A DNA stretch of 64,000 nucleotides from Heterobilharzia americana (GCA_944470555.2 OX104127.1:55894140-55958139); one strand, 5' to 3'; positions 1 through 11,030 are shown, counted from the stretch's first letter. Notes: a model not told the origin generated them from the sequence alone. Numbers and translations are program-made.

Positions 1-1640
1 TCAACTGACATTAATGTTGAAAATCCCGATGCTGTCCACGATTTATGCTGAGTGCAGTAGATCTCAACACTGATCTCCAATTAATGAAGACCTGTTTTAC
101 TGTCTTCCCGATCATGGCTCCTTCGATATACTCATCTGTGTCTGTGCCGCTGCCCGTAGTTGCAACGATGCTGCATTGCATAGGTAGGTGTAGATGTAGG
201 TGTAGGTGAAGGAGACAACTTCCTTTATCTTTCTTCCGGTAATGGTGATTGATGCCTGTTGTTGTTGATGCTGTTGTTCGGTGGGCATCTTAATCACCAC
301 CGTCTTCTCTACATCCACTTCAAGTAATGTCTTCGCTGCATCGCCTCTTCTATGAACTTCTTAGTTCTCGTCTGTACATCTTCGACATTATGCAGCAAGA
401 AATTAGACAGAAATCATAACTGAGGAAATCTAGATCTTCTAGCCTATTCTCATCGGTCAAGCAGCGTATGTCAATCTTTCCACACCTCCTCACGCTTTCC
501 TGCATGATCCAGCCCAATCGACCACAATCAGGAAGATCGTCGGTGATAGTAGGCAACCTTGTCTCACCTGCCCACTTGTCTTCACTCAAAACGAGTCACT
601 GAGCTGAGCTTTCCATTGTGAATCATCTGGTATGCGGCGTCTTCATACAGCTGTTCAATCAGGTTGACAAAGCTTTGTGGCACTAAAACCACAGTGTTGA
701 AGCAGTTGCCAAATAACTTGTCGGTCGACGCTGTCGAAGGCCTCTCCATAGTCGATGAAGTTGAGGTAGAGTGAGAGTTGACTGTCATTCTATACTCTGT
801 TCTATGATGATGTGTAGTGTTGAAATTTGTTCCTCACATGATTTGTTCTTCCTAAATCCGGCCAGCCAGCCAGCCAGCATGTTCTGGTCATAATTTTGAA
901 CCCGGAGAATCTTTCAGTGCATCCAGGATGATGCAGCTTAGTATCTCGCTTCGGGTGGACAGCAGCTTGATTCCACGCCACTTCCTCCAAACACTTAGGT
1001 CTCCCTTCTTTCGAAGTTTGACGAATTAGCCCTTCTTCCAATCACCAGGAAGATTTCCTTCTTCTCTTCAAATCTTCTGCATTAGTAGTGTGAGCATCTT
1101 CGCTATTGACTCTGCGTCTGTTCTCAGTGTTTCTGGAGGAATTCCGTGTGGTCCTGCTGCTTCCCCGGATTTCAGCAGCTTTGTGGCGTTCACGTCTTCT
1201 ACTTTTGTTGGAGGGCTTGTGTTCACTGATAATTCTGTGGCTAGGCTGCTGGTGGTATTTCTGGACGAGTTACAGGTATTCGTCGATTCAAGAGTTTTTT
1301 GAACTGCTCACCCCATCGTTTCGTTTGTTTGTCCTCTCTGTTTGGCAATTACATTTCCTTCACTATCTTTCATTCGTTTCATCCGAGTTGATCTCTTCCC
1401 GGATAGTAACCTGGTTATTTGATATAATGTTGCAAATCTCTGTCTCTTCCACCAGCATCCTGTTACGCTTCACTTGCCAATGTATCGTGGAAGTGTCTTT
1501 TGTCTTTGCACTCACTCCTCTTCACCTCTAAGTCCAGTGTAGTGTTTTATAGGTTGTGTTCAGTTCCTCTTTTCGTTGTTCATCCTTACACTGGTTTATC
1601 TTCTGCTTCATCGAAACAAATATAGTATAGAAATCAGTAA
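1..1640 (-). mobile_element. RTE-A copy, reverse transcriptase part, broken
   Basis: Read on the minus strand this is a decayed non-LTR retrotransposon of RTE type. From about 1640 down to 560 it covers the linker and start of the reverse transcriptase, and the reading passes a GP-x-GIPPE stretch near 1135-1170 that matches the usual 'G-PDGIP-E' block before the fingers. A piece at 582-788 corresponds to the palm (a 'DFIDYEKAFDSVDR'-like block in broken frame). From 560 to 1 it runs through the region with the V-x-K-T-x-V-M-K-I-P block that precedes the element's C-terminal half. Frames are interrupted by many stops and shifts, so it is not functional. The part from 561 onward is also the left arm of the large palindrome. 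The copy probably continues beyond base 1. Confidence 0.75.
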
Positions 1641-2825
1641 TCATAAATGCATTCTCATATTATTTATTCTGAAATGAGTTAAATATGAATATATAGATAT
1701 AAGGGTGGAATCGAGAGAAGGATGTCACTAGGATTATTAACAAAGATAGTTCACCTTTTACTGCTTTGGGTTACACCCATTTCAATCATTGTTTCATGGT
1801 TACTATTTGTTTATTTGATTCAATTGATTAAATAATGACTGACTAAAAGGTAAAACGCCTTAATACAATCATGTACAGTCATGTACACATCTCAATCTAA
1901 TATGGAAGTAATATTTTCCTTAAAAATCATTCTTAGAGAATAGATTTGAGTAACCTTGTGTCCCAAGCAGATATTGTTAAACAAGTATTCAGAGGAAAAT
2001 GATAGAACTTTCACTTCATATTTGTTTCTTTGTCTTTCCACACTGACTAATTGTTTCGGTTAGATAGTGTTATTGAGCTTTCTTTCGTTTCATATTTCAA
2101 CAAACTAACTACATTTAACACCGTAAATGCTTTTTCAAATTTCACTGTTCCTTCTCTCTACGAAATCTCCAGCCATTCGGCAGATAGTGCACTAATGCGC
2201 TTACCATGTATACTTCAATTTATATATATATATGCAATAAAGCAAAACTTTTCGCTTACTGACTGATATATTCAAGGAATTACAATGTCACTTGAAGTGC
2301 TCAATCGTTAAACTTCATCAACGTCTACGCAATCAATTATAAAGGAAGGTTTAATGAGGAGGTTATATTAGAGAGTAAAGTTGTTATACTCCTGAGAAGA
2401 ATTTAAAAACCAATTCAATAATGTCTACATACTAATGGTTATCCAATGAAATTCATGCAGAAGTATTGCAAAAACAAGGAGAAAAGAGAAAGGTGTAGTA
2501 CAGTTGAAAAGAAACTAGTCTTTATTACTATCGTCTTCAAGAGAGATGATATTGCAACAAGAATAAATACATGAATTAGGAGTATACTGTTCACGATCCA
2601 TCCTACTGTATCGAACAATATCTACAATTGTACAATCCTAATTGGAAAAGGATTCTACTCCTACTAACCCTAAATTCATGTACATGCTATCTACCATCAT
2701 TGCCGAGTGCATCCCAAAGAGTAAACAACTCAGACCTGTGTCCTAAATGAATGGTGCAATACCTCATCACTTCATAGTAGTTAACAAGCAAAATACCTCA
2801 CGCCTACTTCGAAGTAATAGTTACT
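1641..2825. other. Gene-free AT-rich segment inside left arm
   Basis: No coding, RNA or element signature was recognised here. It is AT-rich, with a short TA run at 2219-2232, and it has an almost identical inverted copy at about 5124-6310. It separates two pieces of RTE-A, so it could be an unrecognised insertion or host sequence caught in the duplication. Confidence 0.5.
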
Positions 2826-3273
2826 TTTCAGTCCCTTGGGTTCCCAGTGAAACATAGGGCTACAGTACAACGTCGACATCTCACCCTATTCTCTGCAGTC
2901 TTTCCAACCGCACTCCAACAATCCCCCACCCCACCACACCCCACAACCTGTCACTTATTCCTAACATCATCTCCTCCATGTCAACCTCGACTCGGATGCC
3001 CAACTCGTCGTTTCTCGTTTCCCTTACACTCCTTAGCCTTGCCTGGTATGTGATGGCCACAATCCGTCTTCTCAGTGTATGTCCAATACAATCCATATCC
3101 ACTTTATTCAGCGCGTTTCTTAGACGAATGGTTCTTGCTTCGTTGCCTCGCTACCAGCCATCCAACCAGCTGGAGTTCCTCCTTGCTTATTCTCATTATT
3201 TTCGACATCTCATCTGATCTTCAGTGTCAGTATCGAGTGAGGGTAGGCGGCAGCCGTCCATCAATGTCTGTGG
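2826..3273 (-). mobile_element. RTE-A 3' end fragment (left arm)
   Basis: On the minus strand this reads the last part of RTE-A: a degenerate W-I-G-H-T-L-R-R block (a 'MDCIGHTLRRRI' reading at about 3102-3070), then the tail that ends in 'gaacccaagggact', which recurs at the ends of the copies at 20.9, 23.8 and 25.2 kb. Stops interrupt the frame. It abuts the terminus of the Penelope-like element at about 3274. Confidence 0.75.
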
Positions 3274-4605
3274 TACAGGTGTAAAACTTGCGCACAGTAG
3301 TAGAAATTAATACTATATTAGATTTGTTTATTTGATTCATAATACACAGTATGATACAGTATTATTCACTTGATAACGTTTCGAGCATAAATTATCATTA
3401 CTCATTATCATATCAATGTAATCACACTGCACTTCTGACATTTGATTTCTATAGTTACGTCACTTTATATGAGTTGTTTTTATTGGTAGCAAAATTTTCC
3501 AAATCTCTGCTATAGATAGGTGTTGTGTCATTTCTATTCCACATGTGTTGGGTGCTGTTGATTCGATGAACAAAGATTCAGTAATCAATCTCTCTCTGTC
3601 TCCACCTAATTATATTCGACTTAAGTACAGTGGCTTTATCCCAACAACCCTATTGTATGGTTGTGTGTTAATGTATCCAATGAAATAGCCGAATGCTTCC
3701 CTACATCATTGATCTTATTTAGGTCTGTTATTCTATATTTAGCTTAATTTCTATGTTCCGCTATGCTAACTGATCCCGACCAACTGGGCTAGTTTGACCG
3801 ATATGCTTGACCTCGCAGTCATTACATGGAATTTGACAGATTATATTATTTTCCTCAATTGGTTCTGTTGGATCCTCAAACTAACCGACAAAGTTTATCT
3901 CTGAGTGAGTTTGTAGATTTAAATGTCACCCTAATTTCAGCTCTGTTGAGGATTCTACATGAAGTTTCTGAGGTACCCTCCTAGTAGAGTAATACAATGG
4001 AAGCTGTCAACTCCTTTTCACTCGTGTTGTCGTTATTAGTCGAACCGGTGTGACTGTTACTTTTTCGTTTCTCGTGTGTGTCCGTAAGAATTTCTTGATC
4101 AACTGTGCAGGATAATTATTAACTACTAGAGCTTCTTTTGCGTGTTTCAATTCTTTGTTTAGGTTCTTGCTGTGACTAGTCAGTTTTCTAGCTCCATCAT
4201 TTAAACATTTGACTAAAGCCGCCTTCATTGACTGACATTGGATGGGATGATTTGAAGTCTAGACACCTGTTGGAATGTAGTGGTTTTCTGTAGACAATAG
4301 TATCCAAGCCACCAACTATTCTTCGTTTTATTCTGCAATCCAAAGTGGGTAATTCTCCTTGTTCATTTTCTACCTTCTTGTAATTGAATTGGATTGCGTC
4401 TACTACTGAGTTTATGTTATGTGTGAGGAAATTGTCGATATATTCCGATTTCAACACAGTATATGTGTCATCCACATATCGCCACCGTATGTTTGGCGTA
4501 GGACTAAACCTTTGTAAAGCCATGTGTTCCCAACTATCCATAAATATATCTGCTACGATTGGAGATATTGTCGATTCCATTGTTACACCTTCTGTTTGCC
4601 TGTGT
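3274..4605 (-). mobile_element. Penelope-like element (PLE-1), 5'-truncated, decayed
   Basis: This minus-strand copy has its 5' cut at about 4605 and its 3' terminus at about 3274. It encodes the second half of a Penelope-type reverse transcriptase. At 4580-4197 it reads the block SPIVADIFMDSWE after a mutated G-x-A-M-G-S-P motif, then RYVDD at about 4475, and the family-typical V-Y-R-K-P-x-H-S-N-R stretch. A frame break near 4200-4230 is followed by the connector (4228-4007), and further stops precede the GIY-YIG endonuclease region and the I-E-S-T-P-N-T tail near 3580. Its 3' untranslated part (3280-3470) matches that of the younger copy ending at 35083. It fills the loop of the palindrome. 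Clearly inactive. Confidence 0.85.
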
Positions 4606-4672
4606 GTTATGAATCAAATAAACAAATCTAATATAGTATTAATTTCTACTACTGTGCGCAAGTTTTACACCT
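4606..4672 (+). mobile_element. Inverted 3' terminus of a Penelope-like element
   Basis: About 66 bases of Penelope 3' terminus on the plus strand, ending in 'aagttttacac', abut the 5'-cut end of the minus-strand copy. They mirror 3274-3340, so the symmetry axis of the palindrome lies inside the Penelope sequence and not at its edge. Confidence 0.8.
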
Positions 4673-5123
4673 GTACCACAGACATTGATGGACGGCTGCC
4701 GCCTACCCTCACTCGATACTGACACTGAAGATCAGATGAGATGTCGAAAATAATGAGAATAAGCAAGGAGGAACTCCAGCTGGTTGGATGGCTGGTAGCG
4801 AGGCAACGAAGCAAGAACCATTCGTCTAAGAAACGCGCTGAATAAAGTGGATATGGATTGTATTGGACATACACTGAGAAGACGGATTGTGGCCATCACA
4901 TACCAGGCAAGGCTAAGGAGTGTAAGGGAAACGAGAAACGACGAGTTGGGCATCCGAGTCGAGGTTGACATGGAGGAGATGATGTTAGGAATAAGTGACA
5001 GGTTGTGGGGTGTGGTGGGGTGGGGGATTGTTGGAGTGCGGTTGGAAAGACTGCAGAGAATAGGGTGAGATGTCGACGTTGTACTGTAGCCCTATGTTTC
5101 ACTGGGAACCCAAGGGACTGAAA
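4673..5123 (+). mobile_element. RTE-A 3' end fragment (right arm)
   Basis: Mirror copy of the fragment at 2826-3273. It carries the degenerate I-G-H-T-L-R-R block at about 4860-4880 and the tail 'gaacccaagggact' at 5105-5118. Confidence 0.75.
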
Positions 5124-6310
5124 AGTAACTATTACTTCGAAGTAGGCGTGAGGTATTTTGCTTGTTAACTACTATGAAGTGATGAGGTATTGCACCATTC
5201 ATTTAGGACACAGGTCTGAGTTGTTTACTCTTTGGGATGCACTCGGCAATGATGGTAGATAGCATGTACATGAATTTAGGGTTAGTAGGAGTAGAATCCT
5301 TTTCCAATTAGGATTGTACAATTGTAGATATTGTTCGATACAGTAGGATAGATCGTGAACAGTATACTCCTAATTCATGTATTTATTCTTGTTGCGATAT
5401 CATCTCTCTTGAAGACGATAGTAAAAAAGACTAGTTTCTTTTCAACTGTACTACACCTTTCTCTTTTCTCCTTGTTTTTGCAATACTTCTGCATGAATTT
5501 CATTGGATAACCATTAGTATGTAGACATTATTGAATTGGTTTAAATTCTTCTCAGGAGTATAACAACTTTACTCTCTAATATAACCTCCTCATTAAACCT
5601 TCCTTTATAATTGATTGCGTAGACGTTGATGAAGTTTAACGATTGAGCACTTCAAGTGACATTGTAATTCCTTGAATATATCAGTCAGTAAGCGAAAAGT
5701 TTTGCTTTATTGCATATATATATATAAATTGAAGTATACATGGTAAGCGCATTAGTGCACTATCTGCCGAATGGCTGGAGATTTCGTAGAGAGAAGGAAC
5801 AGTGAAATTTGAAAAAGCATTTACGGTGTTAAATGTAGTTAGTTTGTTGAAATATGAAACGAAAGAAAGCTCAATAACACTATCTAACCGAAACAATTAG
5901 TCAGTGTGGAAAGACAAAGAAACAAATATGAAGTGAAAGTTCTATCATTTTCCTCTGAATACTTGTTTAACAATATCTGCTTGGGACACAAGGTTACTCA
6001 AATCTATTCTCTAAGAATGATTTTTAAGGAAAATATTACTTCCATATTAGATTGAGATGTGTACATGACTGTACATGATTGTATTAAGGCGTTTTACCTT
6101 TTAGTCAGTCATTATTTAATCAATTGAATCAAATAAACAAATAGTAACCATGAAACAATGATTGAAATGGGTGTAACCCAAAGCAGTAAAAGGTGAACTA
6201 TCTTTGTTAATAATCCTAGTGACATCCTTCTCTCGATTCCACCCTTATATCTATATATTCATATTTAACTCATTTCAGAATAAATAATATGAGAATGCAT
6301 TTATGATTAC
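5124..6310. other. Gene-free AT-rich segment inside right arm
   Basis: Inverted copy of 1641-2825. Nothing recognisable was found. Confidence 0.5.
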
Positions 6311-6329
6311 TGATTTCTATACTATATTT

Positions 6330-7424
6330 GTTTCGATGAAGCAGAAGATAAACCAGTGTAAGGATGAACAACGAAAAGAGGAACTGAACACAACCTATAA
6401 AACACTACACTGGACTTAGAGGTGAAGAGGAGTGAGTGCAAAGACAAAAGACACTTCCACGATACATTGGCAAGTGAAGCGTAACAGGATGCTGGTGGAA
6501 GAGACAGAGATTTGCAACATTATATCAAATAACCAGGTTACTATCCGGGAAGAGATCAACTCGGATGAAACGAATGAAAGATAGTGAAGGAAATGTAATT
6601 GCCAAACAGAGAGGACAAACAAACGAAACGATGGGGTGAGCAGTTCAAAAAACTCTTGAATCGACGAATACCTGTAACTCGTCCAGAAATACCACCAGCA
6701 GCCTAGCCACAGAATTATCAGTGAACACAAGCCCTCCAACAAAAGTAGAAGACGTGAACGCCACAAAGCTGCTGAAATCCGGGGAAGCAGCAGGACCACA
6801 CGGAATTCCTCCAGAAACACTGAGAACAGACGCAGAGTCAATAGCGAAGATGCTCACACTACTAATGCAGAAGATTTGAAGAGAAGAAGGAAATCTTCCT
6901 GGTGATTGGAAGAAGGGCTAATTCGTCAAACTTCGAAAGAAGGGAGACCTAAGTGTTTGGAGGAAGTGGCGTGGAATCAAGCTGCTGTCCACCCGAAGCG
7001 AGATACTAAGCTGCATCATCCTGGATGCACTGAAAGATTCTCCGGGTTCAAAATTATGACCAGAGCCCGCCGTCTGTCTGTCTGTCTGGTTGGCTGGCTG
7101 GCTGGCTGGCTGGCTGACCGCATTCAGGAAGAACAAATCATGTGAGGAACAAATTTCAACACTACACATCATCATAGAACAGAGTATAGAATGACAGTCA
7201 ACTCTCACTCTACCTCAACTTCATCGACTATGGAGAGGCCTTCGACAGCGTCGACCGACAAGTTATTTGGCAACTGCTTCAACACTGTGGTTTTAGTGCC
7301 ACAAAGCTTTGTCAACCTGATTGAACAGCTGTATGAAGACGCCGCATACCAGATGATTCACAATGGAAAGCTCAGCTCAGTGACTCGTTTTGAGTGAAGA
7401 TAGGTGGACAGGTAAGACAAGGTT
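6330..7424 (+). mobile_element. RTE-A linker and reverse transcriptase start (right arm)
   Basis: Plus-strand RTE-A, mirror of the left-arm copy. It reads the endonuclease-to-RT linker, then a block with G-E-A-A-G-P-H-G-I-P-P-E near 6775-6810, then a 'GNLPGDWKKG' stretch (6890-6920), and a palm block in broken frame at 7210-7260 (the phase carrying 'SLYLNFIDYGEAFDSVDR'). It stops abruptly at about 7424, where the left arm continues as ordinary RTE-A. Frameshifts and stops make it a pseudogene. Confidence 0.75.
7065..7120 (+). repeat. GTCT/GGCT microsatellite
   Basis: GTCT repeats are followed by six GGCT-type units. Only a short GGCT run exists at the mirrored place in the left arm (near 860-880). 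Confidence 0.9.
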
Positions 7425-7436
7425 TTACACCTGTAC

Positions 7437-7590
7437 TTGTTGTTGTTGACGCTGTTGTTGGTTCAGTATCTTCATCACCCTTGTCTTCTTTACCTTCACT
7501 TGAAATCCAATCTTCGTTACCCTGCCTCTTCTGTCAACTTGTTTGTTTTTTTCTGTAGATCTTCGAGTTTTTACGGCATTAGCCATCACT
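7437..7590 (-). mobile_element. RTE-A fragment, inverted relative to the palindrome arm
   Basis: The minus strand carries the stretch with the run of Gln codons and the K-x-K-I-x-x-x 'MKIP' block, matching 240-350 and 9040-9150. It is fused directly to the outer end of the right arm and fades out at about 7590. Confidence 0.6.
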
Positions 7591-8219
7591 TATCTACGAA
7601 TTTATTCTGAACTGTGGATTTAGGAGGAGATAGTTAACAATTTTTTTTGGCCTAGTACTTCATGACCTTTTACCCTCTCAATTTTTTATGATTATTCTCA
7701 CTCGAATTCACAATGACTTTCGTCGCAATATTAATGTACGATGATTTATCTCACCTTTTCATCACTCCGTTGACAAAATATCTTCCCACGATTACATAAT
7801 CATGTCTACTTACTTTCAATGTAATTTGATTTTCTTATACGCTTTGTTTATGTCACCTTTTAATAACCTTTATACAGTTTGACTGAATTTACTAACTGAA
7901 TCCCCTTTATGTTATGATTTTCAATGATTTCCTGATCATTAAAACATTAACTCGTATCTGAAAATATTTGTTATAATGATTATTTGCTTATTTATTCAGC
8001 TTTTAAGCAGCTGATGAAAATCTAATGAAAGAAAAAGGCACCATCTTATCCTGCAAATGATGTTCTCATTTGTTTTTGCCCCCTTAAGAGGCGTACATCA
8101 GCAGGATAAAATCGAACAGTGTCAGCAATTCATTGGTCATCATTTCGAATTCCGTCATTAATGTTATCAATGAGTTTAATTTCCTTACACTGGGCTCTGT
8201 CAACTTAAAGAAATCTATT
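7591..8219. other. No recognised feature
   Basis: AT-rich sequence without a supported gene, RNA or element. Confidence 0.5.
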
Positions 8220-8339
8220 TCAAACAATGTAATGCAGAATACATGTTTTGGCCTGTTTGAGACTCATCAGCTAGATGTACCTGCATCCTAGTAAGTGGTG
8301 GTGTTCCTGATGATGCTGGAACCCAGTATTCACCACTTC
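8220..8339 (-). mobile_element. SINE-alpha fragment with hammerhead-like core
   Basis: The minus strand reads 'catctagctgatgagtctc' (8266-8284) followed by an A-rich arm at the place of the GAAA box. It is the only alpha copy here with the CUGAUGA box directly after helix I, without a four-base CTGA insertion. The second core box is mutated. Confidence 0.6.
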
Positions 8340-9400
8340 ACATTATTATTATTTATCCCTTAGGCTCCTAGTAAAACAAAAGGCTTCAATAGCACGTCTT
8401 CATTCCACTCCGTTCTCTCCAATCTTTTCAACCTGGCTCCACCAATGCCCACAAGCTTTCATTTCTTCTTCAGATGATCTCTTTCATGTCACCTCTCGCC
8501 TCGGACGCCCGACTCGTCGTTTCCCATCTGGGTACCACTCGAGAGTCTGGCCTGGTGCGTAATGTCCCCAGTCGGTCTTCTCAGTGTAGGCCCAATCCAT
8601 CTCCACTTTCTTCCACTGCATATTTGTTCGGCGATAGGTTGTTGGTTGGTTCATCGACAGCCAGAGTGAGTTCTCTGTGGCTTATTCTTTCTGGTCATCT
8701 GATCTTCAGTAAGGAGCGTGGACAGTTGTTGTTGGAAATGCCTCTGTGACGCGCCACGTTTCTGAACCAGATAGCAGCATTAACGTGACTGAATTGGTGT
8801 TGAAAATCCAGATCTTGTCCACAATTTATGCTGAAAGCAGTAGATCTCCACACTGGTTTCAGGTTAATGAACGCCTATCTTGCTGTCTTTCAGATCCTGG
8901 CTGCTTTGACATCCTCATCTATGCCTGTGCCGCTGCCTGCAGTTGAAATGATGCTGCCTTCCCTAGGTAGGTGTAGGTGTAGGTGAAAAAGACTACTTCC
9001 TTCAAGTTTCTCCCGTTGATCGTGACTGGAGCTTGTTGGTGGTGGTGGTGTTTGGTTGGGTATCTTCATCACCTCTGTCTTTTCTACATCCACTTGAAGT
9101 CCCGTCTTCCTTCGCCGCCTAGCCTCTTCTGTAAACTTGTTAGTTTTTGACTGTAGATCTTCGAGTTGGGGCCACAAGCTATAAGACACAAGTCATCGGC
9201 GAAATCCAAATCTTCTAGGTTCCTTTCCGCAGTCCAGCTAGCGTATCCCCCCTCTTCTCACTCCTCACTGTTTGCAGCATGATCCAGTCGACCACAATCA
9301 CAAAGGTCATGGGTGATAGTACACAGCCTTGTCTTATTCCTGTCTTCACTTCAAAGGCATCACTGAGCTTCCCATTGTGAATTACTTGGCATGCACCACT
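8340..9400 (-). mobile_element. RTE-A copy, 3' third, with (TTA)n tail
   Basis: Minus-strand RTE-A. The 3' end is at 8340, where a short ATT run corresponds to the (TAA)n tail typical of RTE elements. Moving up the minus strand come the tail, a broken W-I-G-H block (8640-8560), an 'ETWR' region near 8760, the block with V-K-A-A-R-I near 8895, the [10 protein letters not shown] block (about 9095-9060), and the 'LSYKLCLIS'-like stretch near 9190. Many frame breaks. Confidence 0.75.
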
Positions 9401-9459
9401 TCACATACCAGATCGTTATCCAGTAGGCGACTGAGATATGGCCGGCATCTCTTTTGTAA

Positions 9460-9590
9460 CAGGTATCAGCTGTTATTTATTTATACTTATGATTTCTCAT
9501 TGCTATACGAAATGGAACTGCTCGACCTCTGTTGGCAGATGGGCTCCTGCATGGATGTCTCGATGCTATCTGAATATTCCCTGCGTCAGT
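9460..9590 (+). mobile_element. SINE-alpha distal unit
   Basis: It contains the 'ctctgttggcagatgggctcctg' type block that follows the hammerhead part in other alpha copies (10000-10020, 18585-18600 and the reverse at 19500-19540). No tRNA-like head is attached here. Confidence 0.5.
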
Positions 9591-9689
9591 GAATTGAAAA
9601 AAACGATGTCAAAGGTTTCAAACTGTAGTCTCATTAGTCAGTAGACTTTGACACTTCTAGCTGAGCTAGCAATGATAGCTAAAGTATCA

Positions 9690-9895
9690 AATCAAATGTT
9701 TATGAATATTTTTTCTAAGATACTTTTCAATTTTGAGGGAATTGTGGAGATTTGGAAATATTTCAAGTTGGCATTCATCATAGACTGACATCAGTTGAAG
9801 GAACAAAGGAAACCTGGGAGTACTGGACAGGGGTTTCATCCTAGTATGAGACTCCTCAGAAGTGCGTACCCACGATGAATAACAACTTGAAATAA
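9690..9895 (-). mobile_element. SINE-B copy with intact hammerhead core boxes
   Basis: The minus strand carries CTGAGGA, a helix II with a short loop, GGATGAAAC, then CTGTC and the stretch 'cagtactcccaggtttcc' (about 9866-9810). CUGANGA tolerates any base at its fifth position, so CTGAGGA is an allowed box. A related copy is at 16795-16930. Confidence 0.65.
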
Positions 9896-9974
9896 GATAT
9901 ATTTTTGTTAAAGTCATCACGCATATGTAAATTCAAAGAAAGAGACTGGTATAAGAGTTTTTATATGATACCAT

Positions 9975-10425
9975 CGTTAATTGGACCGAATTGATCGGTC
10001 TCTATTGGCATATGGGATCCTGTGTGGATGCCTCAATGTTGCCAGTGTTCTAATTATATTAATGATGGATCGTGGCTAGCAGTGGAATCCAGGATGAGTA
10101 TTTCTTCCTACTTGGGACTCATCAGTCAGCTGGATGTACATGCTGGCTCCCAGTGAGTGATGTTGTTGCGCATCGGGATTCGGACTGGGGAGCGATCGAT
10201 TCAAAAAAAACCATACTTATCGCACAAGAAGTGGCTATCGTGGCTCGGTGGTGTAGTGGATAACGCGCTGGCGTTTGAAGCGACCGCTCCCGAGTCGGAA
10301 TCCCGGTGGGAACAACATCACTCACTGGGAGCCAGCATGTACATCCAGCTGACTGGTGAGTCCCAAACAGGACGAAATATGCATCGTGGATTCCACTGCT
10401 AGCCACCAACCATCATTAACAAAGA
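9975..10425. mobile_element. Composite inverted pair of SINE-alpha elements
   Basis: A distal alpha unit (9975-10060) and a minus-strand hammerhead part (10062-10205) meet a complete plus-strand copy (10210-10425) through a short A-rich joint at 10202-10210. The plus copy has a tRNA-like head: a box-A-like 'tggctcggtggtgtagtgg' near 10240-10258 and a degenerate box B 'cggaatccc' near 10300. The whole composite recurs in opposite orientation at 19105-19560 with the same joint, so it was copied as a unit. Confidence 0.8.
10341..10395 (+). ncRNA. Hammerhead ribozyme-like motif in SINE-alpha
   Basis: It contains CATCCAG (helix I), the box CTGACTGGTGA, GTCCC-AAACA-GGAC (helix II) and GAAAT-ATGC-ATC, then GTGGATT. 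The first box carries a four-base CTGA insertion and a T-to-G change at the usual CTGATGA. The 3' part keeps a two-base-pair helix III closed by a four-base loop. Self-cleavage by this copy is unlikely. Confidence 0.6.
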
Positions 10426-10839
10426 GACCGGTAGTTTACAATATAAGCCTTTCTTAAACTACAGTGACTATTTTCGCATAAAAACAAAATTATTGAGTGA
10501 AGTCTGTTAACAATCAGATTACTCATAGACATCTTGTATAGAACAATACATATGCTTTTAATCCTCGAAACTTATTTATTGGCAACGCCACTAGCTGGTG
10601 AGAAATGACGGACGAAACAAGTTTCTATATTGCTGTGTTAGACAGTCTAGAATGTGTGGTAAACTGATGAATTTGGCTACAGTGTTCCCATTATTCAGTA
10701 TGTCTTCAACTTACAGTTCAATTGTGAATAGATGAATTCATACGGAAATCAGAACATATTTATGTATACTTCTTATTGAGGTGAATTTGTCAATGTATGT
10801 CCCTGTCAAGTTATAAAAACAAACGCAAAAGGATACTCT
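10426..10839. other. No recognised feature
   Basis: No supported gene or element. Confidence 0.5.
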
Positions 10840-11030
10840 GCACCTTGGTGTAAGTTGATCTCAGGAAATCGACAGGAAGCTGTGAACCTAGGATTTGTGC
10901 TTTTTGACACTCGTCAGTAAGACGTATCTGAAACCCAAAGAGAAAAGATATCCCGTGTGGAATTCGAACTAATGTCACCTATTACTATACTCAGCAACGT
11001 TGTCACTGAGCAATTCAGGCCATTACTAAC
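10840..11030 (-). mobile_element. SINE-C copy, degenerate
   Basis: The minus strand has a tRNA-like box B 'agttcgaattcc' (10973-10962), then CTGACGA and GCACAAATCCTAGG near 10920-10885. The GAAA box has lost its G. Related copies are at 11830, 21470 and 25575. Confidence 0.55.

Larger units (their letters stand above)
561..3340. repeat. Left arm of a giant palindrome
   Basis: Bases 561-3340 are repeated in reverse complement at 4609-7424. Near the loop, paired positions add up to 7949 (2847 pairs with 5102, 3340 with 4609). After a two-base difference near 2405 they add to 7947, and beyond the microsatellite near 860 to 7979. I saw only scattered substitutions, for example near 2531, 2552 and 2601. 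Similarity stops at about 560 on the left and 7424 on the right. Confidence 0.9.
4609..7424. repeat. Right arm of the giant palindrome
   Basis: Reverse complement of 561-3340. The clearest difference is about 30 extra bases around 7065-7120, where a GTCT run and GGCT repeats are expanded relative to the left arm (three or four CCAG units near 863). The arm ends at about 7424 and is joined to a backwards piece of RTE-A. Confidence 0.9.

Noticed and set aside
1106..1531. 141-codon frame present in both palindrome arms
   Set aside because: It is antisense to the RTE-A linker, and its duplication is explained by the palindrome.
10225..10310. Possible real tRNA gene
   Set aside because: The head looks tRNA-like but box B is mutated, it cannot fold into a full cloverleaf with an acceptor stem as read, and it is part of a repeated SINE.
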